This document shows positions 1 through 9,511 of a stretch of 64,000 nt of DNA, piece after piece. The notes under the pieces were generated by a model that saw only the letters and a list, made by a program, of their open reading frames with translations, did not search any database and was not told the origin of the DNA. The position numbers and the translations under genes were made by a program. Numbering within the stretch: position 1 is the stretch's first letter; each line of letters begins with the position of its first letter. The stretch is from Plantago ovata (lineage: Eukaryota; Streptophyta; Magnoliopsida; Lamiales; Plantaginaceae), in contig CM051458.1 of the NCBI GenBank assembly GCA_028274465.1, positions 21,281,566 to 21,345,565 of the forward strand, read 5' to 3'.

Positions 1-52
1 TGCTAAATGCCTAGGAAGGAGGTAGTGTGAGGTTGTGTGATCCTTTGTTTAT

Positions 53-187
53 AACCTATTCTTCCGAATAGGTTTGGAGAGGGGTTACACCATCATTAGA
101 CTTGTTTTCATTTTTCATTTCCGTGTCGCGAGTTTATTTTTCCTTTTCCGTAAATTTTGTACTCCAACCTATTCTTTCGAATAGGTT
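53..187 (+). repeat. Twin hairpins (copy 1)
   Basis: Two inverted repeats, 53-74 and 166-187, each have arms AACCTATTC and GAATAGGTT (9 bp) around a 4-nt loop, TTCC in the first and TTTC in the second. Both recur at the same places in the other copies of this region (14176-14311 and 29965-30101). Their role is unknown; they could be RNA structures in the element transcript. Confidence 0.75.
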
Positions 188-239
188 CGGGGAAGTCGTG
201 TGAGTCATTTTGTTTCTTTTTTTGTTATGCTACTGCTGG

Positions 240-386
240 CTAAAAAAAAATCGAAAAAAAGAAAGAAAAATTCCAGGAAAAAAGAAAAAAAGAAAGAAGA
301 AACTGGAAAGAAAAAAAAGAAAAAAAAAAAAAAAAAGACCCAAAAAAAGCAAAGAAGGGTCCAAAAACAAAAAAAGAAAGCCAAAT
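240..386 (+). repeat. Long A/G-rich tract (copy 1)
   Basis: About 145 bases consist almost only of A and G, with runs of A broken by G. The tract recurs at about 14366-14506 and, in reverse complement, at about 29783-29911. It is a conserved part of the element's 3' internal region, about 600 bp before the LTR. Confidence 0.75.
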
Positions 387-994
387 AGCAGTTTAGCAAA
401 GTGTTGTGTCTCATTTTCCAATTCTTGTAATGTTCGTAATCGTGTTGTAATTTTCTATTTTTTTATCTTTTTGTTTGAGTGTCATCTGTTCTAGACCACC
501 CTCGTCCTGCCATTCAAGAAGTGGTGAATAGCTTAAGACTTTATTTGAGAGATGGGTAGAATAGGGGAGTGTTATCTTTTATAGGGAACCCTCCTTCGTT
601 TGATGAGAGCCAGTACTGGTTCGACCTCTTTGAGAGAAAATCTTAAACTTGGTGAACAACAGTAAGTGCTCAGTTTCATAGGCACGGGACAACCATTCGT
701 ATCTTAGCATGCTTCATTACGTTGTCACTGACTAGGTCCAGGTAGAGAATGTTACGAGAGACTATCTTGTCTTGACATAAGTGCTTATGTGGATGTGTAT
801 GAGTCAATCGAGGTATTCTTCAACCTATATTCATGCTTTAATTTATATGGTTCTTGTTCATATATTTTTTGATAGATTCAGTAGATTAGTTCATTTTATT
901 TGGCATGAGACTCCATTTTGTGTCTTGCATTGTTTTTTGCATTAGAGTCTAGCTTAGTTGCTTGAAGACAAGCAAAGGTTCGGTTTGGGGAGTT

Positions 995-2306
995 TGATGA
1001 ATGTGTATTTTACACTTTCATTTGAGTATTTTTCACCTATTTTAGCTATCCTCTATGTTAATTTAGCTATATTTTAGTGCATTTTATTAGAATAGTGTCA
1101 CATTTCCCTTTAGATTTTATTTTACAGGTTTAGGGTGAAAAACGAGGATTTCCGGGCAATTATATTGAAGTTGACAAGGAATTGGTGTTCCAGAAGCCTA
1201 TTTGGAGTATCTGAAGGTTTCCGGATAGGATTTGGAGTCTAGGGGTCGAATCTGGAGGTTAGAAGGCCACTAGAAGTCAGAAACCGAGTCCGAAAAGGGG
1301 AAGAAATCCAAAAACGCGTTGAAAACGCGGAATTCCGTGAAATTTACTCTCGGGCGAACCGTCCGGGACGTGGGCGAATCGCCCCACACCGGGCGAATCG
1401 CCCGGTGTGTGGGGCGAATCGCCCCACACTATTTCGAAGCCTATATATAGTTACTCAGTTTTTCTCCGAAATTCAGACTTTTCCAAACCTATTCTCTCAC
1501 CTTTCTCTGTAGTTTTAGGTAGGAACTTCCCAGAGCCTGTTCTGGGGGTTCGTAGCTTAGGAGACACTTTTTCATAGCAGTTTGGAGCTTGTAAGATCGC
1601 GATTCTTCGGAGACTGACAACCTTCGGTAACATTGTATCTTACGGTTTATTCTACTTATTTTTATATATCTTTCAACATGTTTTCTTCTATGATTTCTGT
1701 TAATTGCATGACAACTATGAGTAGCTAAACTTATCGTTGGTGGTAGTATGTGAATTCTTAGTGAAGGGTAGATAATCATGCTAATGGCTATATCGCGCAT
1801 TATACTCCGTGTTATTGTTTTATTTCGTTGATCAGGCTCAGCCTATATCCTCGTATGTTGATTAATTATTATGCACAATTGGACCCTCGTCGACCTATGC
1901 ATATCTATATCTTCGTAGTGTTGAATAATTACGGAACCCAATAGGACAACAGTGATTGACTTGTCAGTATCTTTATCTTCGTAGTGCTTAATAATTACAA
2001 CAGGATAATTGATTGATCAAAGATCCCCATGCAAGACCGAGGAATTTACGCATGATTATTGACCCGTTATGCTTTGAAGGATCATACTATCACCAATCTC
2101 CATTATCTGTTAGAAAAACCTTTCCTATACCGTCTGCTGTTTTATATTCTTCAGTTAAATAGATAAAGCTAGTTATAGTCCTTAGAGAACGACACTCGAG
2201 GTCATTCTACTGCTACACTACGGTTTTCATTGTAGTTGTGAATTGCCTTTGGCTAAATAACAAATTTATTTGATTAATCGGGACCCGACAACTCTCGGTT
2301 ACATCA
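995..2306 (+). mobile_element. Athila-like LTR (3' LTR of the left-edge element)
   Basis: A 1312-bp LTR begins TGATGAATG and ends ACATCA, close to the family ends TGATGAA and TTCATCA. It follows a polypurine tract and internal sequence, so it is a 3' LTR. Similar LTRs are at 8058, 15114, 24036, 34903, 41906 and 46844. It carries GC palindromes at 1351-1429, a TATA box at 1442-1449, and downstream imperfect repeats around the motif ATCTTCGTAGTG. It is inserted in the last visible exon of a CACTA transposase gene. The five bases after it are AGGAG; the matching duplicate would be left of the window. Confidence 0.88.
1351..1449 (+). promoter_or_regulatory. LTR promoter: GC palindromes followed by TATA box
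   Basis: Overlapping palindromes built on GGGCGA-A-TCGCCC (1385-1409 with 12-bp arms, 1407-1429 with 11-bp arms, plus weaker modules from 1351) lie immediately before TATATATA at 1442-1449. The same order is seen in the other LTRs of the family with different module numbers. A core promoter with an upstream regulatory cluster is the likely role; this is inference from position. Confidence 0.6.
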
Positions 2307-3857
2307 AGGAGCCACCTTGGTTCACCGTCCCCGCTATCACCTGCGAGAGGTTGCCCATGCCGAAGACACGCCCCTTATCATCGAGATTCACGATCTCGAG
2401 ATAGATGGTGTTCTCCTCCTCGACTGTGAGATCAAGGTTCTCAGTCCTGGCCAGGAACTCCGCCTGAAAATTCAAACAAACAATTAACGATTTAATTAGT
2501 ACGTTATTGATCGAAGAATCAAATATTCAACAAGAAGCTCAGGAATCGAAAAATATAAAACATACCGCGATTGTTTTGGCCCTATCAGGCTGGAAGGTCA
2601 TCTTGCCATCCTTATCTAGCTCCCCGTGAGCCTCACAGAAGTGATCCCACATGGTCTGCTCCCTCCCCTCCCATATCTTCATCAAATATATATATAAATT
2701 AATAAAGTAATGATTGAATTGAAATAAGACTTAAGAAAGAAAAAGAAACTATAGCAAAGTACGTGACTTACCGTGTCCATGTGGCGCACCAACTGGGATT
2801 TCGAACCTAGCCGATGCTTCACCGAGCCTGTCCCATCCGGTGGATTATGGGACCGGTTCTCCCTGTTCTGCTCCGACAGCTTCTGGGCTTGAAGGTTCTC
2901 CGTCCAATACTGCTTCCACAGGGGCCACTCCTCCTCCCCAATCCACCCCGACTTCTTTCCCGATGCCTTGATCTTGGCGACCTTCTTCCGCAAGGCTTCG
3001 GAGCCTTCATGTTCGAAGGCATACCACAGCTCCGACTTGAACTTGTTGGGGAGGAAGAACTTCTCCTACATTTCAGAAAGTATACAAAATTCAGACTAAC
3101 ATATATATAACACGGTGACTAACATATCACCCGAACAATTGCACATTGTCCTATTTTCAACTAACACACGGTGACTAACATATCACCCAAACAATTGCAC
3201 ATTGTCCTATTTCAACTAACACACGGTGACTAACATATCACCCAAACAATTGCATGTCCTATTTCAACTAACACACGGTGACTAACATATCACCCAAGTA
3301 ATTGAGAACATACAAGTTAAACCATAAGAGAAGAAGAAAGATTACTAACCTCCAGAGCATTCCAAATCTCCGCCTTCCGCTCCGGAGTGAAAGTATGCCA
3401 CTGGGCTCCAAGTGGTGGGAGATCTACTTTCTTCGTGGATTCCTTGCTGATGAACTTTGCAGCCTCCCTCGGCATCATCATGTTGCAATAACATACACAA
3501 ACTAATCCAACTAAATAAAACATACAATACCAAACACACAAATTAATCCAACTAAATAACTTACACATGCCCAGGCATGGGCCAGACGACGAGCTTGCCA
3601 TTCACCCGCTCACCCGCCCTGTACACCTCCCCCCTGTACCCATCATCCGACAGGTTAGCAAACACGTCTAGGCCAGTAGACCCTGCACTGCTGCTAGAAC
3701 GGGGGCCAGGGGTCTGGGTCTCGCTGACATGAGTCGCCGAGGTCCCCCCCCCCCCCGACTCCGGATGACTACTAGGGGTGCGGAATGGCGAGTCTGGCTC
3801 GGCGTAGCTACGGCTACTGGCCGCCAACAGCTTCCCCGGTTTCTTTGGCCTCGGCAT
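2307..3857 (-). CDS. Ptta/En/Spm-type transposase-associated protein (Transposase_24), 3'-truncated
   Basis: Five exons join in phase on the minus strand: 3857-3565, 3467-3350, 3065-2772, 2676-2566 and 2463-2307. All introns are GT-AG, and the lengths give a continuous frame of about 324 codons. The start ATG at 3857 follows a CAG acceptor at the end of a leader intron. Exon 3 has the basic, Trp-rich block with the N-R-S-H and G-S-K-S type residues, and exon 4 has the W-E-G-R-E motif. Both are typical, as far as I recall the family, of the plant Transposase_24 domain carried by CACTA elements. The C-terminus is lost to the LTR at 2306. A run of 13 C at 3744-3756 keeps the frame open here; the mirror copy has 11 and is frameshifted. 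It is probably a DNA-binding accessory protein, not the catalytic DDE transposase, which is not seen. Confidence 0.75.
3111..3299 (-). repeat. Intronic minisatellite, about 3.5 units of 55-57 bp
   Basis: The unit begins CACGGTGACTAACATATCAC and repeats four times, the last one incomplete, inside the second intron of the CACTA gene. The third unit lacks a few bases. The mirror copy is at about 40916-41101 with the same unit number. Confidence 0.85.
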
Positions 3858-4901
3858 GATCTGCATGTTTAAGAACAACCGTAAGAAACAATAAATGGAC
3901 TTTGAGTATACACTGATAAGAAACGACACTGAACTTTATGCTTTACTTTATGCTGTACACTTATGATTTACAGATCCAAATGATGCTGCAAAATGCATAT
4001 GTGAAAGACCAAAAAATGCAAGGGTACATAGCCTACATTTAAAAATCTAATTTAATACAAAATTTGATATAATTAATCTAATTTAATCCATCATTTTAAA
4101 ATTTTAATCTAATTAATCTGATTTAAACCAAATTTTAATCTAATTAAATATAATTCATTTATCAATTGGAGCATTTTAATGTCTTAATGACTCATAACAT
4201 AATACCAAAAAATAAAAAGAAATGTCAAAGCACATTCATCAGTCCGTTCGGACCATGGAATGGGAAACAAAATATACATATTCAATCAAGTAACTGTGTA
4301 CAGATTAACCTAACATATACCATATACTATGACTAATTGAATAGATAGTAACACAAGTGAATCGTTTTCGAAAGATGGAGTTGTAAACCAGTACTACCAA
4401 TTCTACTACTATTTCCAACATAGCACAAGTAAAAACAAAATCTTAAGCCTTACAGCTCAATTCGAAAACAAGCTAACCTTGTTCTTAACCTCAATTTGGA
4501 GAAAAATTCTAGATGGGACAATAACATTGAGAAATTAAACAAATCTGAAAAAAATTAAATTGGAGAGATTAGGGTTACTAACCTATATCAAGTGAAGATG
4601 AGAAAGGGAAAGAAGAACTCCGGTCGAATGGCGGTGCGGTGGCGGAATCCGGACAGTGGTGGTGCCGCGGAAAACGGTGGCGGGGCAGTGGTGGCGTCGA
4701 TGTGTGGTGGTGGTGCGAAAGAGAGGGTGGGCAGTGGTGGTGGCACGAAAGAGAAGGCGGGGCAGTGGTGGTGGCGTCGATGTGTGGTGGTGGTGGGAGG
4801 AGGAGAAGGAGAAGAAGGAGAAGAAGGAGATTAGGGTTAGGAGAAGAAGGAGGAAATGATTTGGGGAAGTCGATCGAAACCGTCTGTATCTCTCTGAGAA
4901 A

Positions 4902-5194
4902 TATAGCGACGGATAGGCCATCCGTCGCTATTTGTTTTTTTTTTTTTTTATCCATTGTTTTTATTCTGGTCAACAGACAATTAGTGACGGATAGATTTAT
5001 CCTTCGCTATTTTAGCGACGGATAGAGCTAATCTGTCGCTACGTTGATGCCGGATTGACTCTTTCCAATGATGAACTGAGCTTAGAGCGCAGTTCGTCCT
5101 TGTCCGTCGCTAATGGTAGCGATCCGTCGCTATTTAGCGACGGATACCGTCCGTAGCTACTATTCCGTCGCTAAATGGTTGTTTTCTTGTAGTG
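4902..5194 (-). repeat. CACTA 5' terminus and subterminal repeats (left arm)
   Basis: Motifs TAGCGACGGAT and ATCCGTCGCTA alternate in both orientations, forming small hairpins, and end in the outward terminus with AGTG at 5191-5194. Subterminal motif clusters bind the element's own proteins in known CACTA systems; here that is inference. Confidence 0.8.
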
Positions 5195-6766
5195 TTATCT
5201 CTTCTTTCACTTGTGACTCGATAGCATCTCAATTCCCTTTCATACAGTTCTATCATGGATATCACCATTTTGTAATTCTTCTTCTTAATCTTTTGCCCAT
5301 TGATTTCTAAACCGAGTAGTCTTATTTCAAATACTTTCTCACCAGTTCCACCTTGAATTATTTTCTTTTCTTCTTTCCTTTCTCATGCCTGAGATTGATT
5401 CATTTCCCATTTCTATTGTCCCTTCGGTTCTTCTTCAATCACTTTACCTTTATCACTCTCTTTCCAATATCTTTGCTTTAACCATTGAAAACTTAATCAA
5501 CCTTTACTCTCATTTTGGATTCTTCTTATTATCTCTTTGATATCTCCATGGACCATTGGCTAAATTGCTTGATGATCTATCCAAAAGGAGCCGTTACCCG
5601 TTCTATTTGGATTATTGCTTGGTTCAAATGTACGGTCACACATTGCCTTCGTTTCCCTATTACTGGTCATGTTGAAATGACCATGCTATTTCCTTTTATC
5701 ATCTCGCGTGCTTGCATTCTTCTATTCAAATAATTTATGTCAAGTTCTTGGCTTTGAGACTCTTTTTCCGGTTATTCTTGCGCAAGCATTCTATTGTTGT
5801 ATATTGTGATCTGTTTGATTTTCCTGATTTGATTTGAAGTTCTGTTTATCTGAAATCATTGTATATCGCGTTGCGATATTTGTTCTCTTTCCAAAGATGA
5901 TACAAAGCATTATGAATTATGAACACTATCAGTCACCTATTTGTGAATTGGGCCCTAGACTGTCGTGGGTGGCTACCGGGCGGGACGGACCGACGGTTAA
6001 GGTCATCTTCAGCAGATCTTCCCCAGACTCTGCATACAACCGGTGGTTGGTGTATTCGGTGATCTGGTATGGCATGAACCTCGGCATGCTTGTTTATTCT
6101 TTTATGAGGTCGCGCCTCAATGGAGTTATAAGGTTGTCATTCTATACGGGAGTTTTATGGTTGGTATATGATATTCAAGCTCGTATCATCATCTTATTTC
6201 ACATTGAAAGTTCTTTGTTGTATTCCGTTCTTGCAATTCATTTCATATTCAATATTCAATATTGTTTTCCTCTCTCACATCTTACGAAGTCATCAAAGAC
6301 TTACTGCTTCCTTTGTTCTGTCCATATTTTCTCAAGTGTACTCTTTTAGGTGATTGACATTCTCTTTAAGAGGAACTCGGGATAATTGTTTGATGCTCAA
6401 CTTTATGGAGATCAATCTCTTGTTTTGATAACATCGAGGATTGATGGGACCCACATCCAGGTTAAAAGAATGTTATTCTATTTTGTTAAGCAGCATGGCT
6501 TTTAAAATTATGGATTTTTATTTTGGTCCGTTCCTGTAACTTTCTGCCAGTGCTGATATGGATGTGGAAGGAAGGTTGCAGGCAGGTGGCGTTGAGCTAG
6601 GGAGCAGGATGCTTCCTTGCGGGGAAAGACTAGCCTCCACGAACCATCGGAAATCCAACTAGGGCAGTTTGCCTACAAAGCCGAAGAAAGACGTTCCAAA
6701 CCGAAATGAAAGCCCGCGACAAAAAAAAAACAAAGAATTCGCTCGACTAATGAAATTGAACGTCAC
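5195..6766. other. Unassigned AT-rich stretch between CACTA and copia fragments
   Basis: About 1.57 kb without a recognised domain or terminal repeat. It is flanked by the CACTA end and a truncated copia LTR and is present in both arms. A 171-codon open frame (5834-6349) is listed separately. Confidence 0.5.
5834..6349 (+). other. Uncharacterised open frame, 171 codons
   Basis: I do not recognise this product. It has hydrophobic stretches but no motif I can name. The mirror copy (38441-37926) differs by one Pro-to-Ser change, which says little because the arms are near-identical everywhere. It could be a chance open frame in old transposon sequence. No clear promoter or splice context was seen. 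Confidence 0.2.
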
Positions 6767-7779
6767 AGATAAATTGTCTAGGAATTTATTATGACCTTAA
6801 TTAGATTGTTGCTTAATATGCAAGGCCCTATGGGTCACACTTCAAGGTGGTGTTTCAACAAACGAGCAATGTATATTGGATTAAATATTAATTAGATTAA
6901 TATTAAATTAACATATATAAATATAATAGAATTTTTATTAATTAGATTAATAATAATTTATTATATGTGAAATATATTTTAGAAATATAATTAATTGATT
7001 TAAATTGGATTTAATTAATTAATTGAAGACTTGTGCATTTGGACAGAATTGGAATGAGGTCCAACAAGAAAGGGGACTTGAAGGAAATGCTGGGCATAGA
7101 AGCCCAGCAACAAGGAACAAGCAGCTGGGCCAGCACTGGCCTGGCCTGGCAATGCACGCGCCAGGGAGGACGTTTGGGGACAACTTCTGTCCCCACGTGT
7201 TTCTCTTTCCTCTTTTTTCTTTTGACTGAGATATTTGATTTTATTAGTTTGTTAGTGAGTTGTGGACTTTTGAAGTCTCCTAGTCAATTAGATTTACTTG
7301 GTAAAAATCATACGTTATTTTTGGAACCAACTAACTGACTAAATTAGAAAGAAAGAAAATAAGTCTTTATTCCAACACATACGTAGAAAATATTCTGAAA
7401 GTCAGAAAAACACATTTTTCTCTCAAGCTCAAAATATACAGAAGAACCTCCTAGCGTTCTTGGTAGAAACACTGCCCGTAGATACCGAGGTCGAAGGAAG
7501 CAATCAAGCTTGTTGATGAGCCATCTGGGAGATTCCATTGAAGAAGATTTCTTTTCAGAAGACGAAGAAATCAACCAGTTACCGGACGAAGAAATTGCAA
7601 GGCTCTGTCTGGAGATTGACGAACAGTTGGGTGGAGAATTTGCTAATCTGCTGGAAGACACGTAAGTGATCATCTTCTAGCTTAATAAACTAATATAGTC
7701 ATATCAGTTTAGTGAGAAATAAAATTTTTTAAACTTCCACTGCTTAGCCTTTGAGGCAAATTTCGCACATTTCCTAATA
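6767..7779 (+). mobile_element. Truncated copia LTR (3' part)
   Basis: This is similar to the inner and 3' part of the complete LTR at 43967-45898, including the shared block CCCTATGGGTCACAC and the end TTTCCTAATA (TTTCCTAACA in other copies). A tRNA-iMet primer site follows directly, so this is the 3' part of a 5' LTR on the plus strand. The LTR start is missing. An acidic open frame lies at 7516-7665. Confidence 0.8.
7516..7665 (+). other. Acidic 49-residue open frame inside the copia LTR
   Basis: The frame starts MSHLGDSIEEDFF and is rich in Glu and Asp through to its stop, which overlaps a GTAAGT splice-donor consensus at 7662. It is intact in both arms but frameshifted in the related LTR at about 45640. 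No known domain. It may be an exon-like coding relic in the LTR or a chance frame. Confidence 0.35.
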
Positions 7780-7780
7780 G

Positions 7781-7792
7781 TGGTATCAGAGC
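7781..7792 (+). promoter_or_regulatory. Primer-binding site, tRNA-iMet
   Basis: TGGTATCAGAGC, one base after the LTR end, is the standard initiator-Met primer site of copia elements. The leader remnant continues to 8057, where an Athila-like LTR has inserted. Confidence 0.9.
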
Positions 7793-8057
7793 TAGGCTGA
7801 TTCAATGACTATATTCGTTTATGATTTATATTTACTGCTGTTGTGGATTATTATATGTATGTAAATGTTTAAAATTTTCAGATTCATTAATTGGATTTCA
7901 AGAAAAGAAAGATGGGTTTTAATGTTGTATGTATTTTGTTTCCAGAATATTTTTATTGGATAATAAGAAAAGTTTAAAAAAAAATAATTTGGGAACTGGG
8001 TTTAGAACCAAGAAACGGCTTCCGCCGTGAACAGTAACCGAAATAGCTCCACCCCGC
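7793..8057 (+). mobile_element. Copia 5' leader remnant
   Basis: AT-rich sequence downstream of the tRNA-iMet site, with no open frame. It is cut off by the LTR that begins at 8058. The five bases before that LTR are CCCGC. Confidence 0.6.
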
Positions 8058-9371
8058 TGATGAATGTGTATTTTACACTTTCATTTGAGTCTTTTTCACC
8101 TATTTTAGCTATTTTCTATGTTAATTTAGCTATATTTTAGTGCATTTTATTAGAATAATGCCACGTTTCACTTTAGTTTTTATTTTACAGGCTTTGGTTG
8201 AAAAACGAGGATTTCCGGGCAATTATATTGAAGTTGACAAGGAATTGGTGTTCCAGAAGCCTATTTGGAGTATCTGAAGGTTTCCGGATAGGATTTGGAG
8301 TCTAGGGGTCGAATCTGGAGGATAGAAGGCCACTAGAAGTCAGAAACCGAGTCCGGAAAGGGGAAGAAATCCAAAAACGCGTCGAAAACGCGGAATTCCG
8401 CGAACTTTACTCCCGGGCGAATCGCCCGGGACGTGGGGCGAATCGCCCCACACCGGGCGAATCGCCAGGTGTGTGGGGCCCTTCGCCCCACACAAATTCG
8501 AGGCCTATATATAGTTGCTCAGTTTTTCTCCGAAATTCATACTTTTCCAGACCTATTCTCTCACCTTTCTCTGTAGTTTTAGGTAGGAACTTCCCAGAGC
8601 CTGTTCTGGGGGTTCATAGCTTAGGAGATACCTTTTCATAGCAGTTTGGAGCTTGTAAGATCGCGATTCTTCGGAGACTGACAACCTTCGGTAACATTGT
8701 ATCTTACAGTTTATTCTACTTATTTTTATATATCTTTCAACATGTTTTCTTCTATAATTTCTGTTGATTGCATGACGACTATGAGTAGCTAAACTTATCG
8801 TTGGTGGTAGTATGTGAATTCTTAGCGAAGGGTTGATAATCATGCTAATGGCTATATCGCGCATTATACTCCGTGTTATTGATTTATTTCGTTGATCAGG
8901 CGCAACCTATATCTTCGTATGTTGATTAATTATTATGCACAATTGGACCCTCGTCGACCTATGCATATCTATATCTTCGTAGTGTTGAATAATTACGGAA
9001 CACAATTGGACAATAGTGTTTGACTTGTCAGTATCTATATCTTCGTAGTGTGTAATAATTACAACAAGACAATTGATTGATCAAAGATCTCCATGCAAAA
9101 CCGAGGAATTTACGCATGATTATTAACCCGTTATGCTTTGAAGGATCATACTATCACCAATCTCCATTATCTGTTAGAAAAACCTTTGCTATACCGTCTG
9201 CTGTTTTTATATTCTTTAGTTAAATAGATAAAGCTAGTTATAGTCCTTAGAGAACGACACTCGAGGTCATTCTACTGCTACACTATGGTTTTCGTTGTAG
9301 TTGTGAATTGCCTTTGGCTAAATAACAAATTTATTTGCTTGAATCGGGACCCGACAAATCTCGGTTCATCA
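8058..9371 (+). mobile_element. Athila-like 5' LTR
   Basis: A 1314-bp LTR starts TGATGAATG and ends TTCATCA (7-bp inverted ends). GC palindromes at about 8413-8495 precede a TATA box at 8506-8513. Imperfect tandem repeats with ATATCTTCGTA occur in the downstream half (about 8907-9085). It differs at many positions from the LTR at 15114, so the two may not come from the same insertion event. Confidence 0.9.
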
Positions 9372-9374
9372 AAT

Positions 9375-9392
9375 TGGCACCGTTGTCGGGGA
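9375..9392 (+). promoter_or_regulatory. Primer-binding site, tRNA-Asp-like
   Basis: TGGCACCGTTGTCGGGGA lies three bases after the LTR. It closely fits the complement of the plant tRNA-Asp 3' end used by Athila-type elements. The right arm copy (34882-34899) has TGGCGCC, so this copy carries a G-to-A change. Confidence 0.85.
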
Positions 9393-9511
9393 ACTATACT
9401 CCTTTTTTCTGTTTAATTTGTTTATATTTTCAGCATTCAATTCCTAATTCTATTAGTTTTAGTTTTCCTTTTTAATCTATCTCTGATACTGCTTTCCTAG
9501 TCTGTTACAGA

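Larger units (their letters stand above)
1..994 (+). mobile_element. 3' internal region of an Athila-like LTR retrotransposon (partial)
   Basis: This is the non-coding stretch just upstream of a 3' LTR. It is closely similar to 14126-15113, which lies just upstream of another LTR of the same family, so it belongs to a second element whose 5' part is outside the window. It holds two 9-bp-stem hairpins, a long A/G-rich tract and, at 979-994, a purine-rich site ending in GGTTTGGGGAG that abuts the LTR and probably primes plus-strand synthesis. Short predicted peptides rich in lysine or phenylalanine here come from the A/G tract and are not taken as genes. Confidence 0.8.
2307..5194 (-). mobile_element. 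CACTA (En/Spm) element, truncated by LTR insertion (left arm)
   Basis: On the minus strand the element starts with CACTACAAGAAAAC (terminus at 5181-5194) followed by subterminal TAGCGACGGAT repeats, a leader and a transposase-type gene. The 3' half is missing because an Athila-like LTR sits at 2306. CACTA elements use such termini and make 3-bp target duplications; the flank here is TTA. The minus-strand arrangement is mirrored at 39018-41905. Confidence 0.85.

Noticed and set aside
200-494. Lysine-rich or phenylalanine-rich open frames on both strands (also at 14324-14633 and 29644-29952)
   Set aside because: They are translations of the A/G-rich tract and have no domain; frames are open only because of base composition.
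1489-1800. 103-codon minus-strand frame repeated in each Athila-like LTR (8553, 35409, 42413)
   Set aside because: Antisense to the LTR transcript and repeated only because the LTR is repeated; no domain.
2814-3110. Plus-strand frame opposite the CACTA gene
   Set aside because: Shadow of the real coding exon on the minus strand, whose splice sites and motifs are clear.
4578-5025. His/Pro-rich and Trp/Gly-rich open frames in the CACTA leader (also 39218-39636)
   Set aside because: Low-complexity CCACCA/GGTGGT sequence in the 5' leader; no start context or homology, and the real gene begins after the leader intron.
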